Notes: generated by a model from the sequence alone, not told the origin. Shown: positions 1 to 9,783, counted from the first letter of the stretch. The stretch: DNA of 64,000 nucleotides from Nesterenkonia sp. Act20 (GCF_019173455.1 NZ_JADPQH010000002.1:635490-699489); one strand, 5' to 3'. A program made the numbers and translations.

Positions 1-41
1 CTTCGGCACTGGATGCGGTGCCGAATCTCAGCGCTGACGGT

Positions 42-1490
42 TCAGCGCACGGCCCGCTTATAGGCATCGTTGGACATGTCCTCAAGCTCGCGCCCCTTGG
101 TCTCCGGCACCCATTTGAGCACGAAGACCAGAGACAGCAGAGCGCATGCCGCGTAGAAGCCGTAGGCGAAGACCAGCGAGAAGTCGGCCATCTCCGGGAA
201 GAGCATGGAGATGAGGAAGTTCGCGGCCCAGTTCGCCGAGGCCGTTACGCCCAGCGCCACGGCGCGCACCCTGTTGGGGAACATCTCGCCGAGCAGGACC
301 CACATGAAGGGGCCCCAGGTGGCGCCGAAGAAGAGCACGAAGACGTTTGCCGAGACCAGCGCGATCATGCCCCAGGCGCCGGGCAGGTTCACGAGCTCTT
401 CACCGTCGGCACCCATCGTGACCACAGCGTTGCTGAAGGCCACTGCCATCATGCCCAGGCCCAGCGCCATGCCGGCGGAGCCGACCGCGAGCGGGATCCG
501 GCGGCCCACCTTGTCGACGATGATGATGCCGATGACGGTCGCGATGATGTTCACGCTGGTGGTGATGATCTGGACCAGGAAGGCCTGATCCTCGGCGATG
601 CCCACGGCCTGCCACAGGGTGTTGGAGTAGTAGAAGATCACGTTGATGCCGACGAACTGCTGGAACACTGCCAGACCGAGTCCGACCCACACGATCGGTG
701 AGATCTTTCCGCTGACGATCAGATCGCGGAACTTCTGCCGCGCCTCCATGTTGATGGTCTCGCGCACATCCTTGATCTTCTGCGCGATGGCGTTCTCGCC
801 CTTGACGCCGACCACTTCTTCGAGGACCTTGGCAGCCTGCTTATCGCGACCGCGCGAGACCAGGTACCGCGGCGACTCGGGGATGGAGGAGGAGAGCAGC
901 CCGTAGAGCAGCGCCGGTCCAGCCTCGAGCAGGAACATCCAGCGCCAGGCCTCCAGACCCCACCACAGCTGGTCGGCGGCCCCGCCGGCGAGGTTGGCGA
1001 TGAAGGCGTTGGAGGAGGCTGCCATGAAGATGCCGACGACGATGGCCAGCTGCCACATCGAGCCCAGGCGCCCACGCAGGTTGGTCGGCGCCACCTCGGC
1101 GATGTAGGCCGGAGCGATCACCGAGGCCATGCCGACGGCGATGCCGCCGAGCACGCGCCAGATGACCAGGTCCACGGCGCCGAAGGCGAGGCCTGAACCC
1201 AGTGCCGAGATGAAGAACAATGCGGCGGCGACCATCATGGAGCGCTGGCGGCCGATCCGGTCGGAGAGGCTGCCGCCTGCCCATGCACCCACCATGCAGC
1301 CGAGCAGGGCTGAGGAGACGGTGAAGCCGATGGCGAGGTCGGAGAGGCCGAACTCGGACTGTATGGGGCCCACGGTTCCGTTGATCACGGCCGTGTCGAA
1401 GCCGAAGAGGAAGCCGCCGAACGCGGCGACCAGGACTACCCAGGCGACACCACCGATGCCGGAGTCCTGCGAGCTTGAAGTATTGCTCAT
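42..1490 (-). CDS. MFS sugar:H+ symporter (sugar porter family)
   Basis: A 482-residue polytopic membrane protein that probably imports a sugar or polyol by proton symport. Sugar-porter signatures are visible: GFDTAVINGTVG in helix 1, DRIGRQRSM in the first cytoplasmic loop, PESPRYLV at the end of helix 6, DKVGRRIP in the second repeat and PETKGRELEDM after helix 12. The length is normal for the family and the gene is intact. It starts with ATG, with an AAGGA motif about 11 bases upstream. It lies downstream of truA on the same strand but 230 bp away, so it is probably its own unit. The substrate cannot be read from sequence; xylose, glucose and myo-inositol carriers all share these motifs. 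Confidence 0.9.
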   Translation of the reverse strand: MSNTSSSQDSGIGGVAWVVLVAAFGGFLFGFDTAVINGTVGPIQSEFGLSDLAIGFTVSSALLGCMVGAWAGGSLSDRIGRQRSMMVAAALFFISALGSGLAFGAVDLVIWRVLGGIAVGMASVIAPAYIAEVAPTNLRGRLGSMWQLAIVVGIFMAASSNAFIANLAGGAADQLWWGLEAWRWMFLLEAGPALLYGLLSSSIPESPRYLVSRGRDKQAAKVLEEVVGVKGENAIAQKIKDVRETINMEARQKFRDLIVSGKISPIVWVGLGLAVFQQFVGINVIFYYSNTLWQAVGIAEDQAFLVQIITTSVNIIATVIGIIIVDKVGRRIPLAVGSAGMALGLGMMAVAFSNAVVTMGADGEELVNLPGAWGMIALVSANVFVLFFGATWGPFMWVLLGEMFPNRVRAVALGVTASANWAANFLISMLFPEMADFSLVFAYGFYAACALLSLVFVLKWVPETKGRELEDMSNDAYKRAVR

Positions 1491-1526
1491 CAGAGGTTGA
1501 TTCCTTCTGTCAGGTCAGGGACGTGA

Positions 1527-1546
1527 TGCCTTCTCCAGTGAAGGCA
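1527..1546. promoter_or_regulatory. 7-bp inverted repeat upstream of the sugar transporter
   Basis: TGCCTTC and GAAGGCA are separated by 6 bp, about 40-55 bp upstream of the transporter start. This may be an operator for a sugar-responsive repressor or just a leader hairpin. Nothing else is recognisable in the 230 bp between truA and the transporter. Confidence 0.3.
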
Positions 1547-1720
1547 AGCCCGACCGATTATGGTGCCTCGACGTGAACCACGCCACCCCGGAAACCTCGC
1601 ATCTGACGAGTGCGGCGCACTCCAAGCGAGACACCGGCCCGAATTCACAGGCGAACACCCTCGCGAACACCTGACGAGAGGATCTCTCCACGTGTCGCAA
1701 ATCACGTCCATTCGCCCAGG

Positions 1721-2590
1721 TCAGAGAGAATCCCGCAGGGCCCTGGTCTGCTCGGCGCGCACTCCGAGCTGCTCATCCGCGGGGTACTGGACCGATTCCA
1801 GGACCAGTCCTGCCGGCGGTGCCAGGCGCACCTTCTCGTCCCAGCTCGGCACGGCGAGCCGGGTCAGCAGCCAACCGGGCTCCCTGCGCCCCTCCCCCAC
1901 GTCCATGCAGGCCCCGATCAGTGCGCGCACCATGTGGTGACAGAAGGCATCAGCAGTGATGCGCGCCGTGATGATGCCGGCGTCGTCCCGTTCCATGCTG
2001 AAACGCTGCAGCTCCCGGATGGTGGTGCTGCGCTCACGCGGCCGGCAGAAGCTGCCGAAGTCGCGGAGTCCGTCCACGGAGGCGGCCTCGAGGCCCATCG
2101 CCTCAGCGTCCAGCCGTGTGCGATGCCAGGCGGTGTCGGAGCGACGCAGCGGGTCCTGCAGCCCTGGCGCGTCCGCGATCCGATAACGGTAGGTCCGGCT
2201 CAGAGCGGAGAATCGCGCGTCGAAATCCGGTGCCACCTCGCGCGCGGCAAAGACGACGATGGCGCCGCGCTGCGCGTTCAGCACACCTGCCAGTCGGCGC
2301 ACCAGGGCTTCCTCGGCTGTGATGCTGCGTCCGCGGACCAGTCCGCTCCACTCCGCGGCGGTGAGGTCAAGGTGGACCACCTGCCCGCGCGCATGGACGC
2401 CGGCATCGGTGCGTCCTGCCACGATCAGCGGCACCTCACGGCGGAACAGCGTGGCGAGCCCTTCGCGGAGAGTCCCCTCCACGGTGCTCAGACCCGGCTG
2501 TGCCGCCCAGCCGTGAAAGGCGCTGCCGTCGTACGCCAGATCTAGACGTATCCGCACAGTCTCGGGCTGTGGATCCTCAGCGGTGTTCAT
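1721..2590 (-). CDS. truA: tRNA pseudouridine(38-40) synthase TruA
   Basis: Isomerises uridines 38-40 in the anticodon arm of tRNAs to pseudouridine. The protein has 289 residues. The N-terminal motif LDLAYDGSAFHGWAAQPG and the catalytic loop AGRTDAGVHARGQV, whose Asp is the nucleophile, are intact, and FCHHMVRALIG lies in the C-terminal half. It starts with ATG and directly follows rplQ, as it commonly does in bacteria. A strong terminator (2632-2670) sits in the 96-bp gap, so truA needs read-through from the alpha operon or its own promoter. Confidence 0.95.
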   Translation of the reverse strand: MNTAEDPQPETVRIRLDLAYDGSAFHGWAAQPGLSTVEGTLREGLATLFRREVPLIVAGRTDAGVHARGQVVHLDLTAAEWSGLVRGRSITAEEALVRRLAGVLNAQRGAIVVFAAREVAPDFDARFSALSRTYRYRIADAPGLQDPLRRSDTAWHRTRLDAEAMGLEAASVDGLRDFGSFCRPRERSTTIRELQRFSMERDDAGIITARITADAFCHHMVRALIGACMDVGEGRREPGWLLTRLAVPSWDEKVRLAPPAGLVLESVQYPADEQLGVRAEQTRALRDSL

Positions 2591-2631
2591 CGTTCAAGCC
2601 TCTCTGCTCCTGAAGGCACGTGGCGCAGACA

Positions 2632-2670
2632 CAGAGGCGCCCCCGATCACTCGGATCGGGGGCGCCTCTG
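2632..2670 (-). terminator. Terminator hairpin after rplQ
   Basis: A perfect 17-bp inverted repeat with a 5-base loop (arms 2632-2648 and 2654-2670, core GAGGCGCCCCCGATC). It lies just after the rplQ stop and before truA. There is no strong U-tract, which is usual for actinobacterial terminators. Confidence 0.8.
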
Positions 2671-2686
2671 CAGGGGTGAGAAGTGC

Positions 2687-3250
2687 TTACTTCTCGCCCT
2701 CGGTCTGCTCAGACTCAGCAGCCTCGGTGGACTGGGCCTCGGCAGAGGTGTTCTCTGCCGCGGCGGTCTCGGAGTCGTTCGCCTCGGTGGAGGTCTCCAC
2801 CTGCGAGGTCTCCTGGGTGCCGGCGGTGCTCGTGGTGGCCTGCTCGGCCTCCTTGACCACTGCCTGCTTACGCGAAACCGGCTCCATGACGAGCTCGATG
2901 ACAGCCATCGGAGCGTTGTCGCCCTTACGGTTGCCGATCTTCACGATCCGGGTGTAGCCGCCCTGGCGCTCGGCCATCGCGGGGGCGATGACGGTGAACA
3001 GCTCGTGGACGACTGCCTGATGAGTGGCGCTGTTGGCGCTGATCTTGCTGACCACGCGACGACGAGCGGCGATGTCGCCCTGCTTCGCCATCGTGATCAG
3101 ACGTTCGGCATAGGGACGCAGGCGCTTGGCCTTGGTCAGCGTGGTGGTGATCGCGCGGTGCTCGAACAAGTTGGCCGACATGTTTGCCAGCATCAACTTC
3201 TCGTGCGACGGGCTGCCGCCCAGGCGCGGACCCTTGGTGGGGGTAGGCAT
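2687..3250 (-). CDS. rplQ: 50S ribosomal protein L17 with acidic C-terminal tail
   Basis: Large-subunit protein L17, last gene of the alpha operon. Residues 1 to about 120 are the conserved fold, starting [18 protein letters not shown] and including [19 protein letters not shown]. After about residue 130 a roughly 55-residue low-complexity tail rich in Glu, Ser, Thr and Ala ends in SEQTEGEK, bringing the protein to 187 residues against about 120-130 in most bacteria. Such tails occur on L17 in other actinobacteria but have no known role. It follows rpoA by 77 bp and is closed by the hairpin at 2632-2670. Confidence 0.97.
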   Translation of the reverse strand: MPTPTKGPRLGGSPSHEKLMLANMSANLFEHRAITTTLTKAKRLRPYAERLITMAKQGDIAARRRVVSKISANSATHQAVVHELFTVIAPAMAERQGGYTRIVKIGNRKGDNAPMAVIELVMEPVSRKQAVVKEAEQATTSTAGTQETSQVETSTEANDSETAAAENTSAEAQSTEAAESEQTEGEK

Positions 3251-3327
3251 GGTGTGGTTCTCCTTGAGTGGTGCGCAGTCAGTTCTACAAGAACATCAGC
3301 GCGAATAATTATCGTGGGCCGCAGTTC

Positions 3328-4344
3328 TTAGAACCGCTGCTGCTCGTCTTCGACGTAGTCCTCGTCGCCAGCTTCCTGGAAACGAGCGGCTGTCGGGTCA
3401 AAGCCTGCAGGGGAATCCTTGAGCGAGAGACCGAGCTCGACGAGCTTGTCCTTGACCTCGTCGATGGACTTGGCACCGAAGTTGCGGATGTCCATCAGGT
3501 CAGCCTCGGAGCGAGCCACGAGCTCACCCACTGTGTGGATGCCCTCGCGCTTGAGGCAGTTGTAGGACCGCACGGTCAGCTCGAGATCTTCGATGGGCAG
3601 CGCCATGTCGGCGGCCAGCGCGGCGTCGGTCGGCGAGGGGCCGATCTCGATGCCTTCGGCTGCGACATTGAGCTCACGTGCCAGCGAGAACAGCTCCACC
3701 AGGGTGGTGCCGGCGGACGCCAGGGCATCGCGCGGCTCCATGGACGCCTTGGTCTCGACGTCGACGATGAGCTTGTCGAAGTCGGTGCGCTGCTCGACGC
3801 GGGTGGCCTCGACCTTGAAGGAGACCTTCAAGACCGGTGAGTAGATCGAGTCAACCGGGATGCGGCCGATCTCGGCATCTGCCATCTTGTTCTGTGCTGC
3901 CGAGACGTAGCCGCGGCCTCGCTCGACGGTCAGCTCCATGTCGAGCTTGCCGTGCTCGTTGAGCGTGGCGAGGTGCAGGTCCGGGTTGTGGAACTCCACT
4001 CCGGCCGGCGGTGTGATGTCGGCGGCGGTGACCGGACCTGGGCCCTCCTTGCGGAGGTAGGCGACCACGGGCTCGTCATGCTCGGAAGAGACGGAGAGTC
4101 GCTTCACGTTGAGGATGAGCTCGGTGACGTCTTCCTTGGTCCCGGCGATCGTGGTGAACTCGTGGAGGACACCGTCGATACGAACGCTGGTGACTGCCGC
4201 ACCTGGGATGGATGAAAGCAGGGTCCGACGCATTGAGTTGCCGAGGGTGTAGCCGAAGCCCGGCTCGAGGGGCTCGATGGTGAATCGGGAGCGGTTCTCG
4301 GCGACAACTTCTTCGGTCAGCGTGGGGCGCTGTGCAATGAGCAC
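3328..4344 (-). CDS. rpoA: DNA-directed RNA polymerase subunit alpha
   Basis: The 338-residue alpha subunit nucleates RNA polymerase assembly and contacts UP elements and activators. The N-terminal domain carries [20 protein letters not shown]. The C-terminal domain has [15 protein letters not shown], with the DNA-contacting Arg, and [14 protein letters not shown]. The start is GTG at 4344, preceded by AAGGA with a 7-base spacer. It sits between rpsK and rplQ in the usual alpha-operon order. A hairpin at 4406-4437 in the gap after rpsK may tune its expression. Confidence 0.98.
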   Translation of the reverse strand: MLIAQRPTLTEEVVAENRSRFTIEPLEPGFGYTLGNSMRRTLLSSIPGAAVTSVRIDGVLHEFTTIAGTKEDVTELILNVKRLSVSSEHDEPVVAYLRKEGPGPVTAADITPPAGVEFHNPDLHLATLNEHGKLDMELTVERGRGYVSAAQNKMADAEIGRIPVDSIYSPVLKVSFKVEATRVEQRTDFDKLIVDVETKASMEPRDALASAGTTLVELFSLARELNVAAEGIEIGPSPTDAALAADMALPIEDLELTVRSYNCLKREGIHTVGELVARSEADLMDIRNFGAKSIDEVKDKLVELGLSLKDSPAGFDPTAARFQEAGDEDYVEDEQQRF

Positions 4345-4405
4345 TGATTGTTCCTTTCAGAGTGCATCCGCTATATGACGCATTCTCACTGAGTAATGAT
4401 GCTCG

Positions 4406-4437
4406 GCCTGCCCCCGGCGCAGCGGCCGGGGACAGGC
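4406..4437 (-). terminator. Hairpin between rpsK and rpoA, possible partial terminator
   Basis: A 13-bp stem with one mismatch and a 6-base loop, core CCCCGGC/GCCGGGG. It lies 27 bp after the rpsK stop and about 60 bp before the rpoA start, inside the alpha operon. It may be an attenuator, an RNase processing site or an mRNA-stabilising structure. Confidence 0.5.
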
Positions 4438-4463
4438 TCTAAATGTCTTGTAAAGAAGCTCGC

Positions 4464-4865
4464 TCAGACGCGACGGCGCTTGGGCGGGCGGCAGCCGTTG
4501 TGCGCGCTCGGGGTGACGTCCGAGATGGAGCCCACCTCGAGACCAGCGGCCTGAAGGGAGCGGATCGCGGTCTCGCGTCCGGAGCCGGGGCCCTTGACGA
4601 AGACCTCGACCTTCTTCATGCCGTGCTCCTGGGCGCGCTTGGCGGCCTGCTCAGCGGCAAGCTGTGCGGCGAAAGGAGTGGACTTGCGGGAGCCCTTGAA
4701 TCCGACCTCGCCCGATGATGCCCAGGACACGACGGCGCCCGAGGGATCGGTGATCGAGACGATGGTGTTGTTGAAGGTCGACTTGATGTGAGCCTGGCCC
4801 TGCGTGATGTTCTTACTGGCTTTGCGGCGCGGTTTGCGGGCCGCTGCGCGAGTCTTTGGTGGCAT
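4464..4865 (-). CDS. rpsK: 30S ribosomal protein S11
   Basis: Small-subunit platform protein S11 of 133 residues, close to the usual length. The conserved stretches [18 protein letters not shown], the [16 protein letters not shown] region and the C-terminal [12 protein letters not shown] are all present. The basic N-terminus ([12 protein letters not shown]) is typical of actinobacteria. It starts with ATG, 65 bp after rpsM. Confidence 0.98.
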   Translation of the reverse strand: MPPKTRAAARKPRRKASKNITQGQAHIKSTFNNTIVSITDPSGAVVSWASSGEVGFKGSRKSTPFAAQLAAEQAAKRAQEHGMKKVEVFVKGPGSGRETAIRSLQAAGLEVGSISDVTPSAHNGCRPPKRRRV

Positions 4866-4930
4866 TTCTTCTCCGTGACTAAGTTCTTCGGATCAGCTGC
4901 TGCTGGCGTGAATGGGCCTGCGGTGCTGAA

Positions 4931-5299
<369 letters not shown>

Positions 5300-5515
5300 G
5301 TGGCAGTCCTCCTTGTTCTCTTCCGAAGGTCTTCAGCAGTGCAATTCCCTCTGGGACCGTCTCGGTCCGACATCGGAGGTGATGTCATCAGCGGGTCCCC
5401 GGCCTTCGGAAACCGGGGGTGTGCTCGTCCAGCTCAGTGACGGGCTGCACTGCCATATGATGTGAGCTGTCCAGCGCGGGTGCGCCCTCACCTACTCAAG
5501 TAGTAAGTGAAGGAC

Positions 5516-5632
5516 TCAGCCCTGGCGCTGCTTGTGGCGTGGGTTCGACTTGCAGATCACACGAATCACGCCGCTGCGGCGGATGACTTTGCAGTCAGTG
5601 CAGATCTGCTTCACGCTCGGCTGAACCTTCAT
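5516..5632 (-). CDS. rpmJ: 50S ribosomal protein L36
   Basis: A 38-residue basic protein beginning [19 protein letters not shown] and ending PRHKQRQG. The zinc ligands C11, C14, C27 and H33 are present, so this is the zinc-binding form. It was found by direct translation, being short. It starts with ATG at 5632 and lies 63 bp after infA and 216 bp before rpsM, the standard infA-rpmJ-rpsM order. Confidence 0.97.
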   Translation of the reverse strand: MKVQPSVKQICTDCKVIRRSGVIRVICKSNPRHKQRQG

Positions 5633-5695
5633 GGGTTCTCCTCATTATTCGGTCGCGTGCGACAGTTTTTTACGTGTACCGACGCGTTCGTCGAC

Positions 5696-5917
5696 TCACT
5701 TATAGCGGTAGACGATGCGTCCACGGTTGAGGTCATACGGGCTCATCTCCACCACCACGCGATCCTCAGGAAGGATGCGAATGTAGTGCTGGCGCATCTT
5801 GCCCGAAATGGTTGCGAGGACGACGTGCTCGTTCTCCAGACGCACGCGGAACATTGCATTCGGCAGAGCCTCAGAGACTCGACCCTCTACCTCGATGACG
5901 CCTTCTTTTTTACCCAT
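5696..5917 (-). CDS. infA: Translation initiation factor IF-1
   Basis: A 73-residue OB-fold factor that blocks the A site during initiation. The sequence begins [19 protein letters not shown] and ends [13 protein letters not shown], matching the family nearly end to end. I chose ATG at 5917 because homologues start here and GGAG lies just upstream. An in-frame GTG at 5926 would add three residues but has no ribosome binding site. A promoter-like pair at 6072-6101 may serve it. Confidence 0.97.
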   Translation of the reverse strand: MGKKEGVIEVEGRVSEALPNAMFRVRLENEHVVLATISGKMRQHYIRILPEDRVVVEMSPYDLNRGRIVYRYK

Positions 5918-6071
5918 ATGCTCCACATACCGTTCGCGACCCCCCGGTCATGAGCAACTCACACTGCGGCGCAGTGCGGCGACACATGACTGTGGGGTCT
6001 GATTCGATTGCTGCGGCGACTCGACGGTCCTGCATGCAGGCACGCTGAACCGCAGAGACAACCAGCAGTCA

Positions 6072-6101
6072 AGACTACAGGATGGGCTGGCACCGGGACA
6101 A
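6072..6101 (-). promoter_or_regulatory. Candidate promoter for the infA-rpmJ-rpsM-rpsK-rpoA-rplQ operon
   Basis: On the minus strand TTGTCC (-35) and TAGTCT (-10) are separated by 18 bp in the 229-bp gap between map and infA. Transcription would begin near 6065, leaving a leader of about 150 bases. That leader holds the 12-bp palindrome CCTGCATGCAGG at 6029-6040 and the repeat CACTGC/GCAGTG near 5970. Prediction from motif match only. Confidence 0.45.
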
Positions 6102-6146
6102 CTCCGCCGGTGCGAAGGGTCTGGCGGCCCGGATCAGGGGGTGGTG

Positions 6147-6992
6147 TCAGGCGGCCGGGATGGGCACGGGGGTCACGCCCAGCGGCTCGAGCTCGGAGGC
6201 TCCGCCGTCGGCTGCGGTGAGCACCCAGATGCCCTCGGCGTGCCGGGCCACCGAATGTTCCCACTGGCTCGCATGCGAGCCGTCGGTGGTCACCACGGTC
6301 CAGTCGTCCTCGAGGACCCGGGTCTCGATGCCCCCGCGAGTGAGCATCGGCTCGATCGCCAGGGCCATGCCCGGCTTGATCCGAGCGCCCTTCATTCCGG
6401 TGGAGTAGTTGAACACGTCGGGCGCCATATGCATCTGCGATCCGATGCCGTGACCCACGTAGTCCTCGAGAATCCCGAGCGGTCTGCCTGACTGGGCTGC
6501 CACGTACTCCTCGATGGCCTCCCCGATCTCGCCGGTGCTCTTGGCCTCGGCGAAGGCGGCGATGCCGCGCCACATCGCCGAAGACGTGATCTGGGAGAGT
6601 CGCTCATCCTCCGGGTCGGCGGTGCCCGCCGTGGCGTCGCCCAGGATGAGCGTGCGGGCGGAGTCTGAGTGCCAGCCTTCGACGATGCACCCTCCGTCCA
6701 CCTTGAGCACGTCTCCTGCTTGGAGCACCCTCTCCCCCGGGATCCCGTGGACCACTTCGTCGTTGACCGAGGTGCAGATATAGCCGGGGAAGCCGTGATA
6801 GTTCAAGAAGTTCGGCTTTGCCCCACGTGCGGTGATGAGTTCGGCGAACACGTCATTGAGCGCAGACGTGGTCACGCCGGGGGCGGCTGCCGCCAGGGTC
6901 GCATCCAGCGCCTCGCTGAGGATGGCACCGGCCGCGGCCATATGGCCGAGCTGCTGCGGAGACTTCAGCTCGATCCGGCTTCGGGAGAACAT
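6147..6992 (-). CDS. map: Methionine aminopeptidase, type I
   Basis: Removes the initiator methionine from nascent proteins using two metal ions. The protein has 281 residues. The five metal ligands are recognisable: Asp in VLKVDGG, Asp in WHSDSARTL, His in GHGIGSQMH, Glu in LAIEPML and a Glu near the C-terminus. The His in FLNYHGFPGY is the usual substrate-contacting residue. Its ATG overlaps the adk stop by one base (TGATG), so the two are translationally coupled in the secY-adk-map unit. Confidence 0.96.
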   Translation of the reverse strand: MFSRSRIELKSPQQLGHMAAAGAILSEALDATLAAAAPGVTTSALNDVFAELITARGAKPNFLNYHGFPGYICTSVNDEVVHGIPGERVLQAGDVLKVDGGCIVEGWHSDSARTLILGDATAGTADPEDERLSQITSSAMWRGIAAFAEAKSTGEIGEAIEEYVAAQSGRPLGILEDYVGHGIGSQMHMAPDVFNYSTGMKGARIKPGMALAIEPMLTRGGIETRVLEDDWTVVTTDGSHASQWEHSVARHAEGIWVLTAADGGASELEPLGVTPVPIPAA

Positions 6993-7561
6993 CAGGACTT
7001 CAGCGCTGCCATGATGCGCGAGTTGACGTCTTCCACAGGGCCCAGGCCGTCGACCCGACGCACAAGCCCACGGGCATCGTACTCGGCGATCATGGGCGCG
7101 GTCTCAGAGCTGAAGATCTCCAGCCGACGACGGATGGCGCTCTCGTCGGCGTCGTCCTCTCGTCCCTCGATCTCAGCGCGCTTCTTGAGCCGCTCGATGA
7201 GTTCCTCACGGTCGGCGGTGAGCTCCAGGACGACGTCGAGGGAGACCTCGAGGCGTTCGAGCATCTCATCGAGCGCCTCGACCTGAACGCGATTGCGCGG
7301 GTAGCCATCGAGCAGAAAGCCGTTGCTCGCGTCCTCCCAGGTGAGGCGGTCCTCGATCATGCGGTTCGTCACGGAGTCCGGCACCAGGTCCCCTGCGTCG
7401 ACGTACTTCTGCGCCTCGCGTCCGAGTTCCGTCTGCTCCTTGATGTTCACTCGGAAGATGTCACCCGTGGAGATGGCCACGATGCCGAGCTCCTCGGAGA
7501 TCTTCTTCGACTGGGTGCCCTTGCCTGAGCCGGCAGGTCCGACAATCAACATGCGCGTCAT
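6992..7561 (-). CDS. adk: Adenylate kinase
   Basis: Interconverts 2 ADP with ATP and AMP. The protein has 189 residues, the short-lid form without zinc cysteines that is common in actinobacteria. The P-loop GPAGSGKGTQ is at residues 8-17, and LDGYPRN and RRRLEIF are the usual nucleotide-contact motifs. P-loops are normally GAPGAGKGTQ, so GPAGSGKGT is a mild variant. ATG at 7561 overlaps the secY stop by four bases (ATGA). A second Met three residues later is a possible alternative start. Confidence 0.95.
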   Translation of the reverse strand: MTRMLIVGPAGSGKGTQSKKISEELGIVAISTGDIFRVNIKEQTELGREAQKYVDAGDLVPDSVTNRMIEDRLTWEDASNGFLLDGYPRNRVQVEALDEMLERLEVSLDVVLELTADREELIERLKKRAEIEGREDDADESAIRRRLEIFSSETAPMIAEYDARGLVRRVDGLGPVEDVNSRIMAALKS

Positions 7562-8865
7562 CGCAACAACCCTTCGTAGTTCCGCTGTTCCATCTGTGCG
7601 TTGATCTGCTTGACCGTGGTCAGGCCGACGCCGACCATGATCAGGATCGACGTGCCGCCGAACGGGAAGTTCTGGTTTGCTCCGATCAGCACGAACGCGA
7701 TCAGTGGGATCAGTGCGATCAGGCCCAGGTACAGCGCACCCGGGAAGGTGATCCGTGAGATGACGTAGGCCAGGTAGCTCTCTGTGGGCTTGCCGGCGCG
7801 GATGCCAGGGATGAAGCCACCGAACTTGCGCATGTTCTCGGCGACCTCGTTCGGGTTGAACGTGATCGTCACATAGAAGTAGGTGAAGAAGATGGTCATC
7901 AGGAAGAAGGTGGCCATATAGAGCGGGTGGGCACCGCCCACGAAGTAGGTCTGCACGAACTCGATCAGCCAGGAGGGCTCCTCCCCCGGGCCGGGCTGGT
8001 TGAACTGTGCGAGCACCGAGGGAAGCATCAGCACCGAGGACGCGAAGATGACCGGAATGACACCGGCCATGTTGACCTTGATCGGGATGTAAGTGGAGGT
8101 TCCGCCCACGGTGCGGCGACCCACCTGACGCTTGGCGTACTGGACGGGGACGCGACGCTGGGACTGCTCGACGAAGACGACGGCGGTGATGGTGACCAGT
8201 CCGATGAGCAGCACCATGCCGAAGGTCCGCCATCCCTGGGTGGTCCAGATCTCTCCCATCGCGCCGGGGAAGCCGGCGGCGATGGAGACGAAGATCAGGA
8301 TGGACATGCCGTTGCCGACACCACGCTCGGTGATCTGTTCGCCGAGCCACATGATCAGTGCGACGCCGGTGACCAGCGCCAGGATCATCAGCAGAATGAC
8401 GGGAAGGGCGTCGCTGGTGGTGATGGGGATGTCACAGCCGAGCAGAGTGCCGGTGCGCGCGGTCGTCACCAGCGTGGTGGCGTTGAGCGTCGCGAGGGCG
8501 ATCGTCAGGTATCGGGTGTACTGGGTGAGCTTCGCCTGGCCCTGCGGCCCCTCACGCTGGAGGTTCTCGAACCGGGGGATGACCACGCGCAGCAGCTGCA
8601 CGATGATCGCCGCGGTGATGTAGGGCATGATCCCCAGCGCGAATATGGACACCTGGAGCAGTGCGCCGCCGGAGAACATATTGACGAAGGAGTAGAGGCC
8701 GCCCTCAGTGGTCCCCAGTGCCAGGCACTGCTGGACGGCTGAGTAGTCCACCCCGGGGGCCGGGATGAATGCGCCGATGCGGTAGATCGCGATGATCGCG
8801 ATGGTGAACCAGATCTTTCGACGCAGGTCGGGTGTCTTGAACACCCTTGCGATCGCGCTGAACAA
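7558..8865 (-). CDS. secY: Preprotein translocase subunit SecY (TTG start)
   Basis: The ten-helix channel subunit of the Sec translocon, 435 residues with the start chosen here. The N-terminus matches other SecY proteins (LFSAIARVFKTPDLRRKIW), and the plug and second-helix region contains FVNMFSGGALLQVSIFALG. The start is TTG at 8865 because AGGAGG lies 4 bases upstream. The longer frame to 9036 would cross the terminator at 9002-9033 and adds non-homologous sequence. secY is separated from the rplO operon by that terminator, so it likely has its own promoter. Confidence 0.95.
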   Translation of the reverse strand: MFSAIARVFKTPDLRRKIWFTIAIIAIYRIGAFIPAPGVDYSAVQQCLALGTTEGGLYSFVNMFSGGALLQVSIFALGIMPYITAAIIVQLLRVVIPRFENLQREGPQGQAKLTQYTRYLTIALATLNATTLVTTARTGTLLGCDIPITTSDALPVILLMILALVTGVALIMWLGEQITERGVGNGMSILIFVSIAAGFPGAMGEIWTTQGWRTFGMVLLIGLVTITAVVFVEQSQRRVPVQYAKRQVGRRTVGGTSTYIPIKVNMAGVIPVIFASSVLMLPSVLAQFNQPGPGEEPSWLIEFVQTYFVGGAHPLYMATFFLMTIFFTYFYVTITFNPNEVAENMRKFGGFIPGIRAGKPTESYLAYVISRITFPGALYLGLIALIPLIAFVLIGANQNFPFGGTSILIMVGVGLTTVKQINAQMEQRNYEGLLR

Positions 8866-8920
8866 GCGGCCTCCTGATGCGTGAATTGCCTGTGTGATGC
8901 CTTCGGCCACACAGGCAGTC

Positions 8921-8948
8921 ATACTAACGCGCGGTGCGCATGAGAAAA
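8921..8948 (-). promoter_or_regulatory. Candidate promoter for secY-adk-map
   Basis: On the minus strand TAGTAT (8921-8926) is a good -10 hexamer. A weak TTTTCT (8943-8948) lies 16 bp upstream. It sits between the terminator after rplO and the TTG start of secY, where a promoter is expected. Confidence 0.35.
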
Positions 8949-9001
8949 GAATCCTGAGACCGTGACCGGCCAGGATATGGCTGGTCACGGCCCGGATATG
9001 A

Positions 9002-9033
9002 AGAGACCCCCGTGGTAATCCACGGGGGTCTCT
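9002..9033 (-). terminator. Terminator after rplO
   Basis: A perfect 14-bp inverted repeat (AGAGACCCCCGTGG and its complement) with a four-base TAAT loop, about 17 bp after the rplO stop. It separates the spc-type ribosomal operon from secY. The stem ends in TCTCT rather than a U-run. Confidence 0.8.
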
Positions 9034-9049
9034 CACATGTGAGAACCGA

Positions 9050-9544
9050 TCAGGCCTGCTTGGAAGCAGCCTTCAGCGGCAGCTGCTCGGTGGAGCCACC
9101 GGCAGCATTGATCTTCTCCACGGCGCTGGCCGAGAAGGCGTGTGCCTTCACGGTCACGGCCACGGAGATCTCGCCTGATCCGAGCACCTTGACGGGGCGG
9201 CCCTTGCGAGCAGCACCCTTGGCGATCAGGTCATCGGCTGTGACGTCTCCGCCCTCGGGGAACATCTCGCCAAGCTTGGTCAGATTGACCGGCGAGTATT
9301 CCACGCGGAACGGGTTCTTGAAGCCGCGCAGCTTCGGAAGGCGCATGTGCAGCGGAAGCTGTCCACCCTCGAAGCCGGCACGGACCTGGTAACGGGCCTT
9401 CGTACCCTTGGTACCACGGCCTGCAGTCTTGCCCTTGGAAGCCTCACCACGCCCAACACGGGTGCGGGACTTCTTGGAGCCGGGCGCCGGACGCAGATCG
9501 TGGACCTTGAGGACGTTGGAATCCGCAGCGGTGTTCTCTGCCAT
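9050..9544 (-). CDS. rplO: 50S ribosomal protein L15
   Basis: Large-subunit protein L15, 164 residues. The N-terminal arm is basic and Gly-rich ([19 protein letters not shown]), followed by [18 protein letters not shown] and the globular C-terminal domain. It starts with ATG at 9544, two bases after the rpmD stop, and is the last gene before the hairpin at 9002-9033. Confidence 0.98.
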   Translation of the reverse strand: MAENTAADSNVLKVHDLRPAPGSKKSRTRVGRGEASKGKTAGRGTKGTKARYQVRAGFEGGQLPLHMRLPKLRGFKNPFRVEYSPVNLTKLGEMFPEGGDVTADDLIAKGAARKGRPVKVLGSGEISVAVTVKAHAFSASAVEKINAAGGSTEQLPLKAASKQA

Positions 9545-9546
9545 CC

Positions 9547-9783
9547 TTAGTTCGCCTCCTCAGCCTTGACTAGATGCTTCACGCTGTTGAGCATGCCCAC
9601 GGTCACGGCGTCGGCGTCGCGGACCACAGTGTGGCCCACGCGCTTGAGTCCAAGCGAGCGAACAGTCTCGCGGTGCTTGGGGTTGGCGCCGATCAGTGAC
9701 TTGACCTGGGTGACGGTGAGCTTGTGCTCGCCGGTCTTCAGGTTTCGCGCGGTGTTGTAGTTGACGGTACTGCGCAAGGTCAT
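9547..9783 (-). CDS. rpmD: 50S ribosomal protein L30
   Basis: L30 of 78 residues, slightly longer than the 58-68 usual because of about 17 extra N-terminal residues. The core begins at [11 protein letters not shown] and includes [12 protein letters not shown]. The ATG overlaps the rpsE stop by four bases (ATGA). It lies between rpsE and rplO as in most bacteria. Confidence 0.96.
   Translation of the reverse strand: MTLRSTVNYNTARNLKTGEHKLTVTQVKSLIGANPKHRETVRSLGLKRVGHTVVRDADAVTVGMLNSVKHLVKAEEAN

Noticed and set aside
1490-1711. Small minus-strand frames between truA and the sugar transporter
   Set aside because: Arg-rich translations without ribosome binding sites; they look like chance frames.
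8866-9036. N-terminal extension of secY
   Set aside because: It would run through the terminator hairpin at 9002-9033 and is not similar to SecY.
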